Source: Paractinoplanes deccanensis
GTDB taxonomy: Bacteria > Actinomycetota > Actinomycetes > Mycobacteriales > Micromonosporaceae
Direction: 5' to 3'
DNA length: 52,310 bases
NCBI RefSeq assembly: GCF_016862115.1
Contig: NZ_BOMI01000024.1
Location: 1-52,310 of the forward strand
Shown: positions 31,615 to 41,100 of the stretch, piece by piece
How the letters are laid out: every line of letters begins with the position of its first letter
How positions within the stretch are numbered: position 1 is the stretch's first letter
Notes under the pieces: generated by a model
What the model was told of the DNA's origin: nothing
The model's input: the letters and a program-made list of their open reading frames with translations, nothing else
Databases searched by the model: none
Made by a program: the position numbers and the translations under genes

Positions 31615-32831
31615 GACTCTTTGCCCTCGCGAGCGGGCGCCTGGGAGGCCGGGGCCTTGGCCGAGGCGAGCTCTTCGGCGGCGGGTGCCTTGGGCTCTTC
31701 GGCGGCCGGTGCCTCGGCAGGGGGCGCCTCACCGGCGGAGGCCCCGGCGGCGGCGGGCGGTCCGTCCGCAGAGGCGGTGGCGGGCGATCCGTCCGCAGAG
31801 GCGGTGGCGGGCGGTCCGTCCGCAGAGGCAGTGGCGGGCGGTCCGTCCGGAGAGGCGGCAGCCGGCTGCTCCGGGGCCGGGTGGCCGGCCGGGGCGTGGT
31901 GGCCGGCCGGGGCGTGCTTGCGGCGGTGGAGCGTGAACGTGATCACCAGGACGATGAGGGCGCCGATGATCAGGCCCAGGATGGCGCTGGCGATCGTGTT
32001 GACCAGCCAGCCGACGACGCCGCCCAGCGGGCCCGTCGCGTCGTGGGCCGCCTCCTCCATGTGGTGCACGAAGTCGTAGAGGAAGTGCACGCCCAGCTCG
32101 TGCGTGCCGGCCAGGATGATGTGCCCGCCGACCCACAGCATCGCCGCCGTGCCGACCACCGTCAGCGCCGTCAGCAGCTTGGGCATGGCCTTGACCAGGC
32201 CGCGGCCGAGCGCGGCGACCGGGCCGGACAGCTGCGACAGGCGCAGGCCGGCGTCGTCCATCTTCACGATCAGGCCGACCACGCCGTACACGCCGACCGT
32301 CATGAGCAGCGCGACCACCGCCAGGATCGCCAGGCGCGACCAGAACGGCTCGTCGATCACCTCGTTCAGGGTGATCACCATGATCTCGGCGGAGAGGATC
32401 AGGTCGGTGCGCACCGCGCCCGAGATCAGCGTCTTCTCGTCCTTGGCGCCGTCGTCGTCGCCGTGCGCGTCGTGGTGCGCGATGCGCGCCCAGACCTTTT
32501 CGGCGCCCTCGAAGCACAGGTAGGCGCCGCCGAGCATCAGGATCGGCGTGAGCAGCCACGGCACGAACTGGCTGAGCAGCAGGATCGCCGGCAGGATGAT
32601 CAGGAATTTGTTGCGCAGCGACCCCAGCGCGATGCGCTTGATGATCGGCACTTCCCGTTCGGCGGCGAGGCCCCGCACGTACTGCGGTGTGACGGCGGCG
32701 TCGTCGATGACCACGCCGGCGGCCTTGGCGCCGGCCTTCGCGGCGGCGGCGCCGACGTCATCGATGGAAGCGGCGGCGGCGCGAGCCAGCACCGCCACGT
32801 CGTCCAGCAGAGCTACGAGTCCTCCGGCCAC
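31611..32831 (-). CDS. DUF808 (YedI-like) membrane protein with Ala/Pro repeat tail
   Basis: 406-residue membrane protein; GTG 32831 follows AAGGA. Residues 1-300 match DUF808: MAGGLVALLDDVAVLARAAA at the N-terminus, KAAGVVIDDAAVTPQYV, IALGSLRNKFLIILPAILLLS and about seven hydrophobic spans. The remaining 100 residues are a low-complexity Ala/Pro/Glu tail with a 9-residue repeat (DGPPATASA, four times). Function of DUF808 is unknown. The gene ends convergently with the HAD gene (CTAG shared). Confidence 0.85.
   Translation of the reverse strand: MAGGLVALLDDVAVLARAAAASIDDVGAAAAKAGAKAAGVVIDDAAVTPQYVRGLAAEREVPIIKRIALGSLRNKFLIILPAILLLSQFVPWLLTPILMLGGAYLCFEGAEKVWARIAHHDAHGDDDGAKDEKTLISGAVRTDLILSAEIMVITLNEVIDEPFWSRLAILAVVALLMTVGVYGVVGLIVKMDDAGLRLSQLSGPVAALGRGLVKAMPKLLTALTVVGTAAMLWVGGHIILAGTHELGVHFLYDFVHHMEEAAHDATGPLGGVVGWLVNTIASAILGLIIGALIVLVITFTLHRRKHAPAGHHAPAGHPAPEQPAAASPDGPPATASADGPPATASADGSPATASADGPPAAAGASAGEAPPAEAPAAEEPKAPAAEELASAKAPASQAPAREGKES
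31753..31855 (-). repeat. 27-base tandem repeat in the DUF808 tail
   Basis: About four copies of a 27-base unit with core GTCCGTCCGCAGAGGCGGTG on the plus strand, coding nonapeptides on the minus strand. Confidence 0.75.
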
Positions 32832-32885
32832 GAAAATCCTTCCCCGGGTCGATCGGCGGATGCCGTCTTATTGTTGCCCAGGTGT

Positions 32886-33212
32886 CTACCCGGTCACACG
32901 CGGGCTGACCGTGGTGAGCGTGCCGAGCAGGCCGGTGATCTCGAGGGTGCGACGCGTGATGCCGGTGGTGTTGCTGACGACGAAGGACGCGCCGTGCCGG
33001 TGGGCGGTGTCGCGGGCGCGGACCAGGGCGTGGATGCCGGAGGAGTCGCAGAAGCTCAGCCCCGCCGCGTCGATGACGAGCTGCCGGGGCCGCTCGCCGG
33101 TCAGCGCGCGGACCACGTGGCCGTCCAGGCTGCCGGCGGTGGCCATGTCCAGGTCGCCGTCGAGGGTCAGGCGGGCCGTGCCGTCACCGTCGCGGTGCGC
33201 GGTGATGTTCAT
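32886..33212 (-). CDS. STAS-domain anti-anti-sigma factor (switch 1)
   Basis: 108-residue STAS protein starting at ATG 33212, inside the preceding HATPase stop (ATGA). The antagonist signature LVIDAAGLSFCDSSGIHAL is seen, with Ser57 after Asp as the expected phosphorylation residue. In partner switching, the unphosphorylated STAS protein binds the HATPase anti-sigma kinase and frees the sigma factor. The kinase encoded immediately upstream is the obvious partner. It ends the operon on the minus strand, 54 bases before the DUF808 start. Confidence 0.88.
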   Translation of the reverse strand: MNITAHRDGDGTARLTLDGDLDMATAGSLDGHVVRALTGERPRQLVIDAAGLSFCDSSGIHALVRARDTAHRHGASFVVSNTTGITRRTLEITGLLGTLTTVSPRVTG

Positions 33213-33634
33213 GCCGGTTCCGTCCGGCTCGTGCCGCCGGCGGTGACGCCGTCGCCCGGGCACGGGGGCATCTCGGCGCGCACCCGTTTGCCGCCCTCGT
33301 AGGACTGCACGTACCAGCGGGTGGTGTAGGCGTTGATGATGGTCAGGCCGAGCCCGCCGGTACCGTCGGCCCGGCGCGGCCTCGGCACGACCGACGAGCC
33401 GTCGGCCACCGAGAGGATCACCTGCCGGCCGTACGCCTCGACGTCCACCACCACGGCGCCGCCGCCGTGCCGCACCGCGTTGCTGACCAGCTCACTGAGC
33501 ACCGTCATGGCCGCGTCCAGCCAGTCGCGGTCGCGCAGTCCCCACGCGCCGAGCAGCGCCACCACGGCGCCGCGCGCGTAGGCCGGCGCCGTGCCGTCCA
33601 GGGGTAGGTCGAAATGGGCCGTCAAGGTACTCAT
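33209..33634 (-). CDS. RsbW-like HATPase anti-sigma kinase (switch 1)
   Basis: 141-residue ATP-binding protein of the HATPase_c_2 type. N-box ELVSNAVRHGG, and later DGTGGLGLTIINAY as the G-box are present; the fold lacks any sensor or HisKA region. Such proteins phosphorylate STAS antagonists on Ser and bind sigma factors. ATG 33634; stop overlaps the STAS ATG by four bases, so they are coupled. It sits 63 bases downstream of a hybrid histidine kinase gene on the same strand, and may be co-transcribed with it. Confidence 0.87.
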   Translation of the reverse strand: MSTLTAHFDLPLDGTAPAYARGAVVALLGAWGLRDRDWLDAAMTVLSELVSNAVRHGGGAVVVDVEAYGRQVILSVADGSSVVPRPRRADGTGGLGLTIINAYTTRWYVQSYEGGKRVRAEMPPCPGDGVTAGGTSRTEPA

Positions 33635-33697
33635 CTGGCCATGTCACCGCCTCGCTCTCGTTCCCCGCCGAGTGCTGACGGCACAGCGTTTTTCCCA

Positions 33698-35674
33698 CTA
33701 CGGGCTCGCGGTATGCATCCTTCGGGGCAGTCGTACGGTGACGGCCGTCCCGCGCGGCCGGTGCGCGCCCAGCGTGATCGTGCCCTGGTGATGTTCCACG
33801 ATGGCGCGGCTCAGCGCCAGCCCGAGGCCGTTGCCCGGGACGCCGCGGTGCCGGGCGTTGTCGCCGCGGTAGAGCCGCCGGAACAGGTGCGGCAGCTCGC
33901 CGGCCGGCAGGCCCGCGCCGGTGTCGGTCACGGTGAGCGTGACCGTGCCGTCGTCCCCGGTCGCCGTGACCGTGACGATGGCGCCGTCCTGGCTGAACTT
34001 CAGCGCGTTGTCGAGCAGGCCGTGCAGCATCTGGGTGAGCCGGCCGGCGTCCCCGGCCAGCGCCAGGGAACCGGAGGTCCGCGTCTCGACGGTGATGTCG
34101 CGCGCCTCCGCTGCCGCCACCACCTGGCCGACAGCCGTGTCCACCACGTCGCCCAGATCGAGCTCGGCGACGGTGAGCACGCTGTGCCCGGCGTCCAGGG
34201 CGGCCAGGTCGAGCAGCTGCCCGACCAGCTCGTGCAGGCGCCGGCCGTTGCGGCAGACGACCTCGACCAGGTCGCGCAGGTCGGCGGTGAGCTCCGGGCT
34301 CTCGGCGAGCAGTTCCGCGTACGAGGTGATCGACGTCAGCGGCGTGCGCAGCTCGTGCCCGACCAGCGCGATGTACTCGTCGGTCGTGGCGGCCAGGTTG
34401 CGGGCCAGGTCGTCCGCGCGCCGCTGCTCCCGATAGGCCCCGACGCTGTCGACGACCCCGGCCAGCAGCAGCACCAGCGACGGCTCCGGCTCGTGCTGCT
34501 CGTAGGTGAAGTAGGTCATCACCCCGGCGATGCGGTCGCCGCTGCGCACCGGGATGGCGCCGCCCGCCCGGTAGTTCGCGGCGGCGGCGATCTCGGGGAG
34601 CACCGGGGAGTCCGGGGCGTGGATGTCGGGCACCCACACCATGTCGCCACGCTCCCAGCAGACCCCGGCCAGGCTCTGCCCGCGGCCCAGGCTGGTCGGC
34701 ATGGGCAGCTCCGGCCGGCCGGGCGCGGTGTAGTGGGCGGCGGGGCGCAGCCGGTCGGTGACCGGGTCGACCAGCCACAACCGCACGTACGGCCAGCCCA
34801 GGGTGCTGCCCACGATGCGCACGACGGCGTCCGTGGCGGCCACGCTGTCCGGGCTCTCCGCCAGTGCCCGCAGCACCTCGCTCTTGCAGGCGCGATAGAC
34901 GCGCGAGCGGTATTCGACGGTGATGTCGTGCACGGCCGCCACCGCGCCGATCACGGTCTCGCCGGCGTACACGGGCCGGGCGTTGATCCGCAGCCAGCGC
35001 TGCCGGCCGCGCTGGTCGGCAGCGAGCAGGCCGGCCTGCACCACGGTCTCGCCCCGCAGCGCACGGATCATCGGCAGCTCGTCGGTCTGCAGCGGGCTGC
35101 CGTCGTGATGGCGCAGGCCGAAGCGGTCCGTCCACTCCTTGATCGGCACGGCCGCGCTGGCGTCGCCGAAGAAGTCCCGCAGGAAGTCGTTGAACACGGT
35201 CAGCCGTCCGGCGGTGTCGCAGGCGGCCATCCCCACGTCGACGCTGTGCACCATCGCCTCGAGGAACTGCGGGATCACCGGCGGCAGCTCCATCGGGGCG
35301 GCTCGCGCCGGCCCGCCGCCGAGGTGGTAGGCCAGGGTCGCGGCCAGCTCTTCGGCGTCGCAGGGCTTGCCGACGGTCGCGACGGCGCCGGAGGCGCTCA
35401 GCCGCGGGTCGCCGGGCCGCACGAGGCCCGAGACCAGCACGACCGGGATGCCGGTCAGCGCCGGGTCCTCGTGCAGCGCCCGGCAGAGCTGCAGACCGTC
35501 CATGTCGCGCATGTCGACGTCGGCCACCACCAGGTCGGGACGGTGGTGGGTGGCGGCGACCAGCGCCGCCCAGCCGTCCTCGGCCACGGCCGCCTGGTGC
35601 CCGAGACCCTGGATCACCTCGGTCATCGCGCGCTGATGGTCGACTTCGTCCTCCGCGACCAGCACAAGTGCCAC
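33698..35674 (-). CDS. Response-regulator-PAS-GAF histidine kinase
   Basis: 658-residue cytoplasmic sensor kinase. GTG 35674 is the first start with REC sequence; the longer frame upstream is antisense to the radical SAM gene. Order: receiver domain (residues about 1-120, phospho-acceptor Asp52 in VVADVDMRDMDG), PAS-like region (about 140-250), GAF-like region (about 275-405), HisKA with His440 (VGHELRTPLTS) and HATPase (NALKF; DTGAGLP; GNGLGLALSR). No membrane span. The N-terminal receiver makes it a likely downstream element of another kinase. Divergent from the spore-photolyase-like gene and upstream of switch 1, so it probably feeds this sigma network. Confidence 0.85.
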   Translation of the reverse strand: MALVLVAEDEVDHQRAMTEVIQGLGHQAAVAEDGWAALVAATHHRPDLVVADVDMRDMDGLQLCRALHEDPALTGIPVVLVSGLVRPGDPRLSASGAVATVGKPCDAEELAATLAYHLGGGPARAAPMELPPVIPQFLEAMVHSVDVGMAACDTAGRLTVFNDFLRDFFGDASAAVPIKEWTDRFGLRHHDGSPLQTDELPMIRALRGETVVQAGLLAADQRGRQRWLRINARPVYAGETVIGAVAAVHDITVEYRSRVYRACKSEVLRALAESPDSVAATDAVVRIVGSTLGWPYVRLWLVDPVTDRLRPAAHYTAPGRPELPMPTSLGRGQSLAGVCWERGDMVWVPDIHAPDSPVLPEIAAAANYRAGGAIPVRSGDRIAGVMTYFTYEQHEPEPSLVLLLAGVVDSVGAYREQRRADDLARNLAATTDEYIALVGHELRTPLTSITSYAELLAESPELTADLRDLVEVVCRNGRRLHELVGQLLDLAALDAGHSVLTVAELDLGDVVDTAVGQVVAAAEARDITVETRTSGSLALAGDAGRLTQMLHGLLDNALKFSQDGAIVTVTATGDDGTVTLTVTDTGAGLPAGELPHLFRRLYRGDNARHRGVPGNGLGLALSRAIVEHHQGTITLGAHRPRGTAVTVRLPRRMHTASP

Positions 35675-35710
35675 GTCTTCGAGCCTAGATCGGTACTTTC
35701 CCGCCGGTGG

Positions 35711-35716
35711 GGGTAT
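35711..35716 (+). promoter_or_regulatory. GGGTAT, possible SigB/F-type -10 before the radical SAM gene
   Basis: GGGTAT lies 11 bases before GTG 35727. No clear GTTT -35 is found at the right distance, so this is a weak call. Confidence 0.2.
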
Positions 35717-35726
35717 CGGCAAGAGG

Positions 35727-36908
35727 GTGAGCGACACCGTCGACCTGACCGCCGCCCTCGCGCCCGCCGGGCCGGCCGCGCCGCACAGCGCGAGCGGCGA
35801 GGAGGTGGCGACCCACGACCTGGGCGCGGTGGCGCCGCCCGCGCGCCCCGCCCGGCGGTGGATGCCCAAGCGGGTGGTGGCCACGCCCGCCGCGTACGAC
35901 CACCCGCACGGGCTGCGGATCATGGAACGGCTCGGCGAGCTCGGGCTGGAGACCGAGCGGCTGGCGTCCAACCGGCTCACCGGCGTGCGCGGGGAGACCG
36001 ACCGCGAGACGTACGCCCGGGCGAAGAGCACCCTGGCGATCGTGGTGAGCCCGCCGTCGCGGCGCCGGTTGCAGCCGATCGCGCCCAGCGCCGACTGGCG
36101 GTTCGACCTGGCGGAGGGCTGCCCGGCGCACTGCCAGTACTGCTATCTGGCGGGCTCGCTCTCCGGGCCGCCGGTGACCCGGGTGTACGCGGACCTGGAC
36201 GACATCCTGGCCGGCCTCGCCGACTACGTGGGCCGGGGAACCATCACCTCACGGCGGGCCGCCCGCCGGGACGAGGGGACCACCTTCGAGGCGTCCTGCT
36301 ACACCGATCCGCTCGCCCTGGAGCACCTCACCGGCAGCTGGCGGCGGGCGGTGACGTTCTTCGGCGCCTGGGACGCACCGGTGCAGCTGCGCTGGACGAC
36401 GAAGTTCGACGACGTGGACGGGTTCGCCGGCCTGCGGCACGAGGGCCGCACCCGGGTGCGCCTCAGCGTCAACTGCCTGCCCGTGACCAGCCGTTTCGAG
36501 GGTGGCACGGCGCCGCTGCCGGCCCGGCTGGCCGCGCTGCGCCGGCTCGCCGAGGACGGCTACCCGGTCGGGCTGACCATCGCGCCGATCATGGCGATGC
36601 CGGACTGGCGGGACCACTACGGTGTCCTGCTCGACGCGGTCGCGGCGGCCGTCGACGGCGTACGAGATCTGGATCTCACCGCCGAACTGATCACGCACCG
36701 GTTCACGCCCGGCAGCAAGGAGGTGTTGCTCGGCTGGTATCCGCGCACCCGCCTCGACCTGGACGAACAGTCGCGCAGCCGCAAGCACGGCAAGTTCGGC
36801 GCGGTGAAGTACGTCTATCCGCCGGAGACGATGACCGCGTTGCGGGCCTGGTTCGAGACCGAGATCGCCCGCCGCGTCCCCGCCTGCCGCATCCTCTATT
36901 GGACGTGA
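35727..36908 (+). CDS. Spore photoproduct lyase family radical SAM protein
   Basis: 393-residue radical SAM enzyme. The iron-sulphur motif is CPAHCQYCYL (Cys132, Cys136, Cys139), the CxxxCxxC form followed by Tyr and Leu as in spore photoproduct lyase. EASCYTDPLALEHLTG places Cys191 where B. subtilis SplB has its hydrogen-donor Cys141 (inference from pattern). ELITHRFTPGSKEVLLGWYP near the C-terminus is also SPL-like. The family repairs 5-thyminyl-5,6-dihydrothymine in spore DNA. GTG 35727 follows AAGAGG closely. The first 45 residues are a Pro/Ala-rich extension. Its position inside a stress/developmental sigma cluster supports a DNA-repair role in dormant cells. Confidence 0.85.
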   Translation: MSDTVDLTAALAPAGPAAPHSASGEEVATHDLGAVAPPARPARRWMPKRVVATPAAYDHPHGLRIMERLGELGLETERLASNRLTGVRGETDRETYARAKSTLAIVVSPPSRRRLQPIAPSADWRFDLAEGCPAHCQYCYLAGSLSGPPVTRVYADLDDILAGLADYVGRGTITSRRAARRDEGTTFEASCYTDPLALEHLTGSWRRAVTFFGAWDAPVQLRWTTKFDDVDGFAGLRHEGRTRVRLSVNCLPVTSRFEGGTAPLPARLAALRRLAEDGYPVGLTIAPIMAMPDWRDHYGVLLDAVAAAVDGVRDLDLTAELITHRFTPGSKEVLLGWYPRTRLDLDEQSRSRKHGKFGAVKYVYPPETMTALRAWFETEIARRVPACRILYWT

Positions 36909-36998
36909 GGTGATGGGCAGGCTTCGCGGCGCGCGGTAGTGTGGGTTGTTGCACCGCGTCGGGTTCTGCGGCCTTTCACTTACGGCTCTCCTCTCGGC

Positions 36999-37017
36999 AC
37001 CGCCGAAAGTCGGCGGT
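36999..37017 (+). other. Hairpin in leader of the second STAS gene
   Basis: ACCGCCGA-AAG-TCGGCGGT, perfect 8-bp stem with a 3-base loop, 48 bases upstream of the STAS ATG. It may be an attenuator, a terminator of the photolyase gene or an RNA stability element. Confidence 0.5.
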
Positions 37018-37064
37018 CAGCACGAAGCGATCTCTCGCTTGAAGAGCCAGCCGGAAGGGTCGTA

Positions 37065-37412
37065 ATGACGTATATCTGTGCTTCTGATGATCAGGCACAG
37101 CTCAGGATGACCATCCTCGCCGAGTCCGGTGCCGACGCCGTGGTGGCCGTGGCCGGTGAGATCGACATGGACAATGCCGGGCAGATGCAGCGCTTCCTCA
37201 TCGGCCTGCTGCACGACCAGCGGCCCGGCCGCGTGGTCCTCGACATGGGCGAGGTGACCTTTCTCGGCTCGGCCGGCATCCATGCGCTGGTCACCAGCCA
37301 GCTGGAGGCCGACGGGCTCGGCGCCCGCCTCGAGGTCCGCGACGTGCAGCCCCCGGTCCGCCAGGTGATGGACATCTGCGGCGTCGCCGACATGCTGGGC
37401 CTGCCGGTCTGA
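37065..37412 (+). CDS. STAS-domain anti-anti-sigma factor (switch 2)
   Basis: 115-residue STAS protein beginning at ATG 37065 after GGAAGGG; the frame continues upstream but without family sequence. Antagonist core VVLDMGEVTFLGSAGIHALVTSQ has Ser69 at the phospho-position, but the Asp that normally precedes it is Gly68, an unusual change that may alter phosphorylation. It is followed 110 bases later by a HATPase gene on the same strand, its probable partner. Confidence 0.86.
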   Translation: MTYICASDDQAQLRMTILAESGADAVVAVAGEIDMDNAGQMQRFLIGLLHDQRPGRVVLDMGEVTFLGSAGIHALVTSQLEADGLGARLEVRDVQPPVRQVMDICGVADMLGLPV

Positions 37413-37485
37413 TCGGCCCGTTCGTCCCGGGGCCCTGCCGCGCCGTCTCACCCGTGGACAGCCGCCCGTGCGGCGGGTTGCAGTG

Positions 37486-37503
37486 GTGTGCCCGAGGGCA
37501 CAC
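37486..37503 (+). other. Hairpin before the second HATPase gene
   Basis: GTGTGCCC-GA-GGGCACAC, perfect 8-bp stem, 19 bases before ATG 37522, followed by GGGGTAG. It could terminate the STAS transcript or modulate translation of the kinase. Confidence 0.45.
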
Positions 37504-37521
37504 GGGGTAGAGAAGGCGGTC

Positions 37522-37899
37522 ATGCAAGCGTTGCGGGTGCCGTTCGACCACCGTACCGACAGCGCCGCGCTGCGCCACGCCGTCCATGACCGGCTCGTCT
37601 CGAGGCAGGCGGGCGAGGTCGTCGACGACACCCTGCTGGTCATCACCGAGCTGGTGCAGAACGTCATCCAGCACACCGGCGACGGGGGAGAGCTGACGCT
37701 CAGCCGCTCCGCCGACGTGCTCATCGAGGTCTACGACCACAGCCGCGACCTGCCGCACCTGCTGCGCCCCGATCCGCGGCGGCTCGGCGGCCGCGGCATG
37801 CTCGTCATCGACGCCGTCAGCGACGACTGGGGCAGCCGGCTCACCGCGAACGGCAAGGTCGTCTGGGCGCGCCTGCCGGTCAGGTCCGCAGCGTCGTGA
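37522..37899 (+). CDS. RsbW-like HATPase anti-sigma kinase (switch 2)
   Basis: 125-residue HATPase_c_2 protein. ATG 37522 has GAAGGCGG upstream; upstream Met at 37468 would include the hairpin. N-box ELVQNVIQHTGDGG and G-box LGGRGMLVIDAVSDDWG are visible. Probably phosphorylates one of the STAS proteins. Its last 20 bases overlap the tail of the convergent STAS gene (switch 3), an arrangement that could tie their expression together. Confidence 0.85.
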   Translation: MQALRVPFDHRTDSAALRHAVHDRLVSRQAGEVVDDTLLVITELVQNVIQHTGDGGELTLSRSADVLIEVYDHSRDLPHLLRPDPRRLGGRGMLVIDAVSDDWGSRLTANGKVVWARLPVRSAAS

Positions 37900-38179
37900 C
37901 GTCGTCGAGGCCGACCACCGTCAACACCGGGAACAGCAGCTCGCCGGCGATCAGCCGGACCCGTTCGAGGTGCGGGAAGAGCACGGCCAGGCCCGCGCTG
38001 TCGATGTAGCCGACCCCGGTGAGGTCGACGACGACGGGACCGTGGCCGTCGGCGCTCAGGGCGCCGTCGAGCGCGGCGCGGAACTCGCTCGCGTTGCTCA
38101 TGTCGATCTCACCGGTCGCGGTCAGGACGGTGGCGCCGTCCTCGCCGGGGGCGGTGGCGAAGCTGAGTGCGGTGCTCAT
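37880..38179 (-). CDS. STAS-domain anti-anti-sigma factor (switch 3)
   Basis: 99-residue STAS protein. ATG 38179 overlaps the stop of the 1363-residue kinase/phosphatase by ATGA, so it is translationally coupled to it. Core VVVDLTGVGYIDSAGLAVLFPHL keeps Asp60-Ser61, the canonical phospho-acceptor context. The obvious scheme is that the fused HATPase domain phosphorylates and the fused SpoIIE domain dephosphorylates this protein. It overlaps the convergent HATPase gene by 20 bases. Confidence 0.88.
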   Translation of the reverse strand: MSTALSFATAPGEDGATVLTATGEIDMSNASEFRAALDGALSADGHGPVVVDLTGVGYIDSAGLAVLFPHLERVRLIAGELLFPVLTVVGLDDVTTLRT

Positions 38180-41100
38180 CGCGGGATCCTCGCTTGCAGG
38201 CCGACGACGGTGCCCGCCGCGCCGGTCGTGACGGTCACTTCGGTCATCAGCGCTCGCATGAGCGACAGGCCCCGCCCCCGATGCGGGTTCGCCCCGGGCT
38301 GCGGCGTCTTCCAGCGGCCGCTGTCGGCCACGGTGAGCCGCAGGTAGTCGGCGGTCGCGGCGGCGCGCAGCCGGATCCGCCCGGCCGGACCGTGGCGGTG
38401 ACCGTGCTCGATCGCGTTGGCGCACGCCTCGCCGGCCGCCACCAGCACGTTCTGCGCCGTGGTCGTGTCGATGCCCGCGCGGGCCAGCCAGCCGCGCAGG
38501 GCCGAGCGCACCGGCGCCAGCCGGGTCGACTCGGCCTCGAACTCCAGCTCCAGCGGCCCCGGCTGCCGGTAGAGCAGCAGCGCCACGTCGTCGTCGTAGC
38601 CCGTCTCGGGGGCCATGCCGGCCATGACCTCGGTGGCCAGCTCCTCGAGGGAGGAGCCGCGGCCGCGCTGCACCGCGGCGGCGACCCGCTCGATGCCGGT
38701 GGTCAGCGGCTGGCGGCGCCGCTCGACCAGGCCGTCGGTGTAGAGCAGCAGCGTGGCGCGGCTCGGGACCGTGTAGTGCGCCTCGGGCCGGCCGGCCGGG
38801 GTGTGCACGCCGAGCGGGCGTGACCGGCCCTGGTCGAGCAGGTCGGTGGTGCCGTCGGGGTGGGCGACCACGGCCGGCGGGTGCCCGGCGCTGGAATAGG
38901 TCAGGTCGCCGGTGTCGGGGTCGAGGATGCCGCAGAACACGGTCGCGCAGGTGGCGCCCGGCAGCTGCGCGGCGAAGTTGTCGAGCGCCGTGAGCGTCTG
39001 CGCGGCGTCGGTGTTCTGCAGCAGCAACGCCCGGCAGGCGCTGCGCAGCTGCCCCATCACCGTGGCCGCCTGGAGGCCGTGGCCGACGCAGTCGCCGACG
39101 ACGATGCCGATGCGCCCGTCGGCCAGCGTGACGGTGTCGTACCAGTCGCCGCCGACCTTGAGCGGTCGGGTCGCCGGGGCGTAGCGCACGGCGAAGCCGT
39201 TGGGCAGCTGCGCCGGGCCGAGGATGGCCCGCTGGAGCGCCAGCGCGGTCTCGCGCTGAAGGTCGATCTGATGGATCCGCTGAAGGCCCTGGCCGAGGTG
39301 GCCGGCGAGCAGCGCCAGCAGCGTCCGGTCCTGCTCGGTGAAGGGCCGCTTCTCGGCCAGCTCCACCCACAGCGCCATCGTGCCGTCCGGATGCTCCAGC
39401 GCGATGCCGGCGCCGCCGGGCCGCTCGGCGACGGGCGTGAGCAGCGGCTTCTCCCGTACGGCCCGAAGGGCCTCGCGAAGGTGCTCGGGCAGGCCCTCCC
39501 AGCGCAGCGCGGTGTCGACGGCGGTGACCACCGGGACGCCGCCGGCGAACACGGCCGCGTACACCTCGTTCGCCTTCCACAGGTCACGCAGCTCCTCGAG
39601 CACGCCGTGCAGCGCGCCGGGCAGGCTCTCGGCCTGCGACAGCCGCACGCTCAGCGCGGCGAGGGCGCTCTCGCGCTGCACCGCGTAGTGCTCGGCGGTG
39701 ACGTCGCGGAACGTGCCGACGATGACCCGCCGGCCGGTGTCCGGGTCCTCGACCTGGTTGAACGAAGCGGCCGCCCACAGCCGGTGGCCGTCGCGGTGCT
39801 TCACCGGGATCGTGTACGAGCCGTGCGACTCCTCCACGAGCTGGGCGAACGCGTCGGTCACCAGCCGATGGCCGTCCGGGTCGGAGGCCTCGTCCGGCCA
39901 CCACGGGTGCACCGGCGCGTACGGCAGGCCCTCCGGCCCGTACCCCAGGATGTCGGTGAAGGTCGAGTTGATCTCGATGACTGTGCCGTCCTGGTCGCAG
40001 ACGAAGAACGCCTCCTGCAAGGAGTCGATCAGCGCGGTGCGCCAGCGGGCGTGGTGGTTGCGCAGGCGGGCGAGCTCCACGTTCGCCCGTACGCGGGCCA
40101 GCAGCTCCGCCGAGGAGAACGGCTTGACCAGGTAGTCGTCGGCGCCCGCCTCCAGACCCTCGATGGACGACTCCTGCCCGGCGCGCGCCGAGAGCAGCAA
40201 CACCGGGGTGCCGGCCGTGCGCGGGTCGGCGCGCAGCGCGGCCACCAGCTGGAGACCGTCCAGGCGCGGCATCATGACGTCGCTGACGATGAGGTCGGGG
40301 TGGTGCGCCCGGGCCGCCTCCAGCGCGGCCTGCCCGTCGGCGACGGTCCGCACCGCGTGCCCGGCCGCGCGCAGCAGCCGGGTGAGGTAGTCGCGCATGT
40401 CCGCGTTGTCGTCGGCGACCAGCAGCCGGGAGCGCTCGGTGCGCACCGGCTGCGCCGGGGCGGGCGTCTCGCCGCCGGGCAGCCAGCGCAGCGCCTCCTG
40501 CACGTACGGGTCGGCGGTGGCCGAGACCGTCGCCGCGCTGCCCGCCGGCACGAGGGCGTCGGCCGGCAGGTGCCCGGTGCCGAACGGCAGCCGGATGGTG
40601 AACGTCGTGCCCCGGCCGAGCGCGCTCTCGGCGCCGATGGTGCCGCCGTGCTGCTCGACCAGCTCCTTGACCAGCGCGAGGCCGATGCCGCTGCCCTCGT
40701 TGGAGCGCGACTGCGCGTTCTCGATGCGGTGGAAGCGCTCGAACAGCCGCGGCATCTCCTGCTCGGGCACCCCCACCCCGGTGTCGGCGACCGTGACGAC
40801 AGCGGTGTCGCCCTCGGCGCGCACAGCCACCCGGACGCCGCCGCTGAAGGTGAACTTCAGGGCGTTGCTGAGCAGATTGAGGATCACCTTTTCCCACATG
40901 GCCCGGTCGACGTGCACCGGCCGGGGCAGCGGCGGGGCGTCCACCTCGAAGCTCAGCCCGGCCCGCTCGACGGCGGACTGGAAGACGCTGGCGAGCTCCG
41001 CCGTGGCGGCGGCCAGGTCGACCGGCTCGTAGCGGGCCTGCATGCGCCCGGCCTCGATGCGCGAGAAGTCGAGCAGCGTGTTGACCAGCTTGCCGAGCCG

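Noticed and set aside
35711..35716. Confident SigF promoter for the spore-photolyase-like gene
   Set aside because: Only the -10 half is present; no GTTT lies at the right distance, so it is kept only as a weak feature.
33614..36913. Plus-strand frame of about 1099 residues
   Set aside because: Antisense to the histidine kinase and out of frame with the radical SAM gene; no motif.
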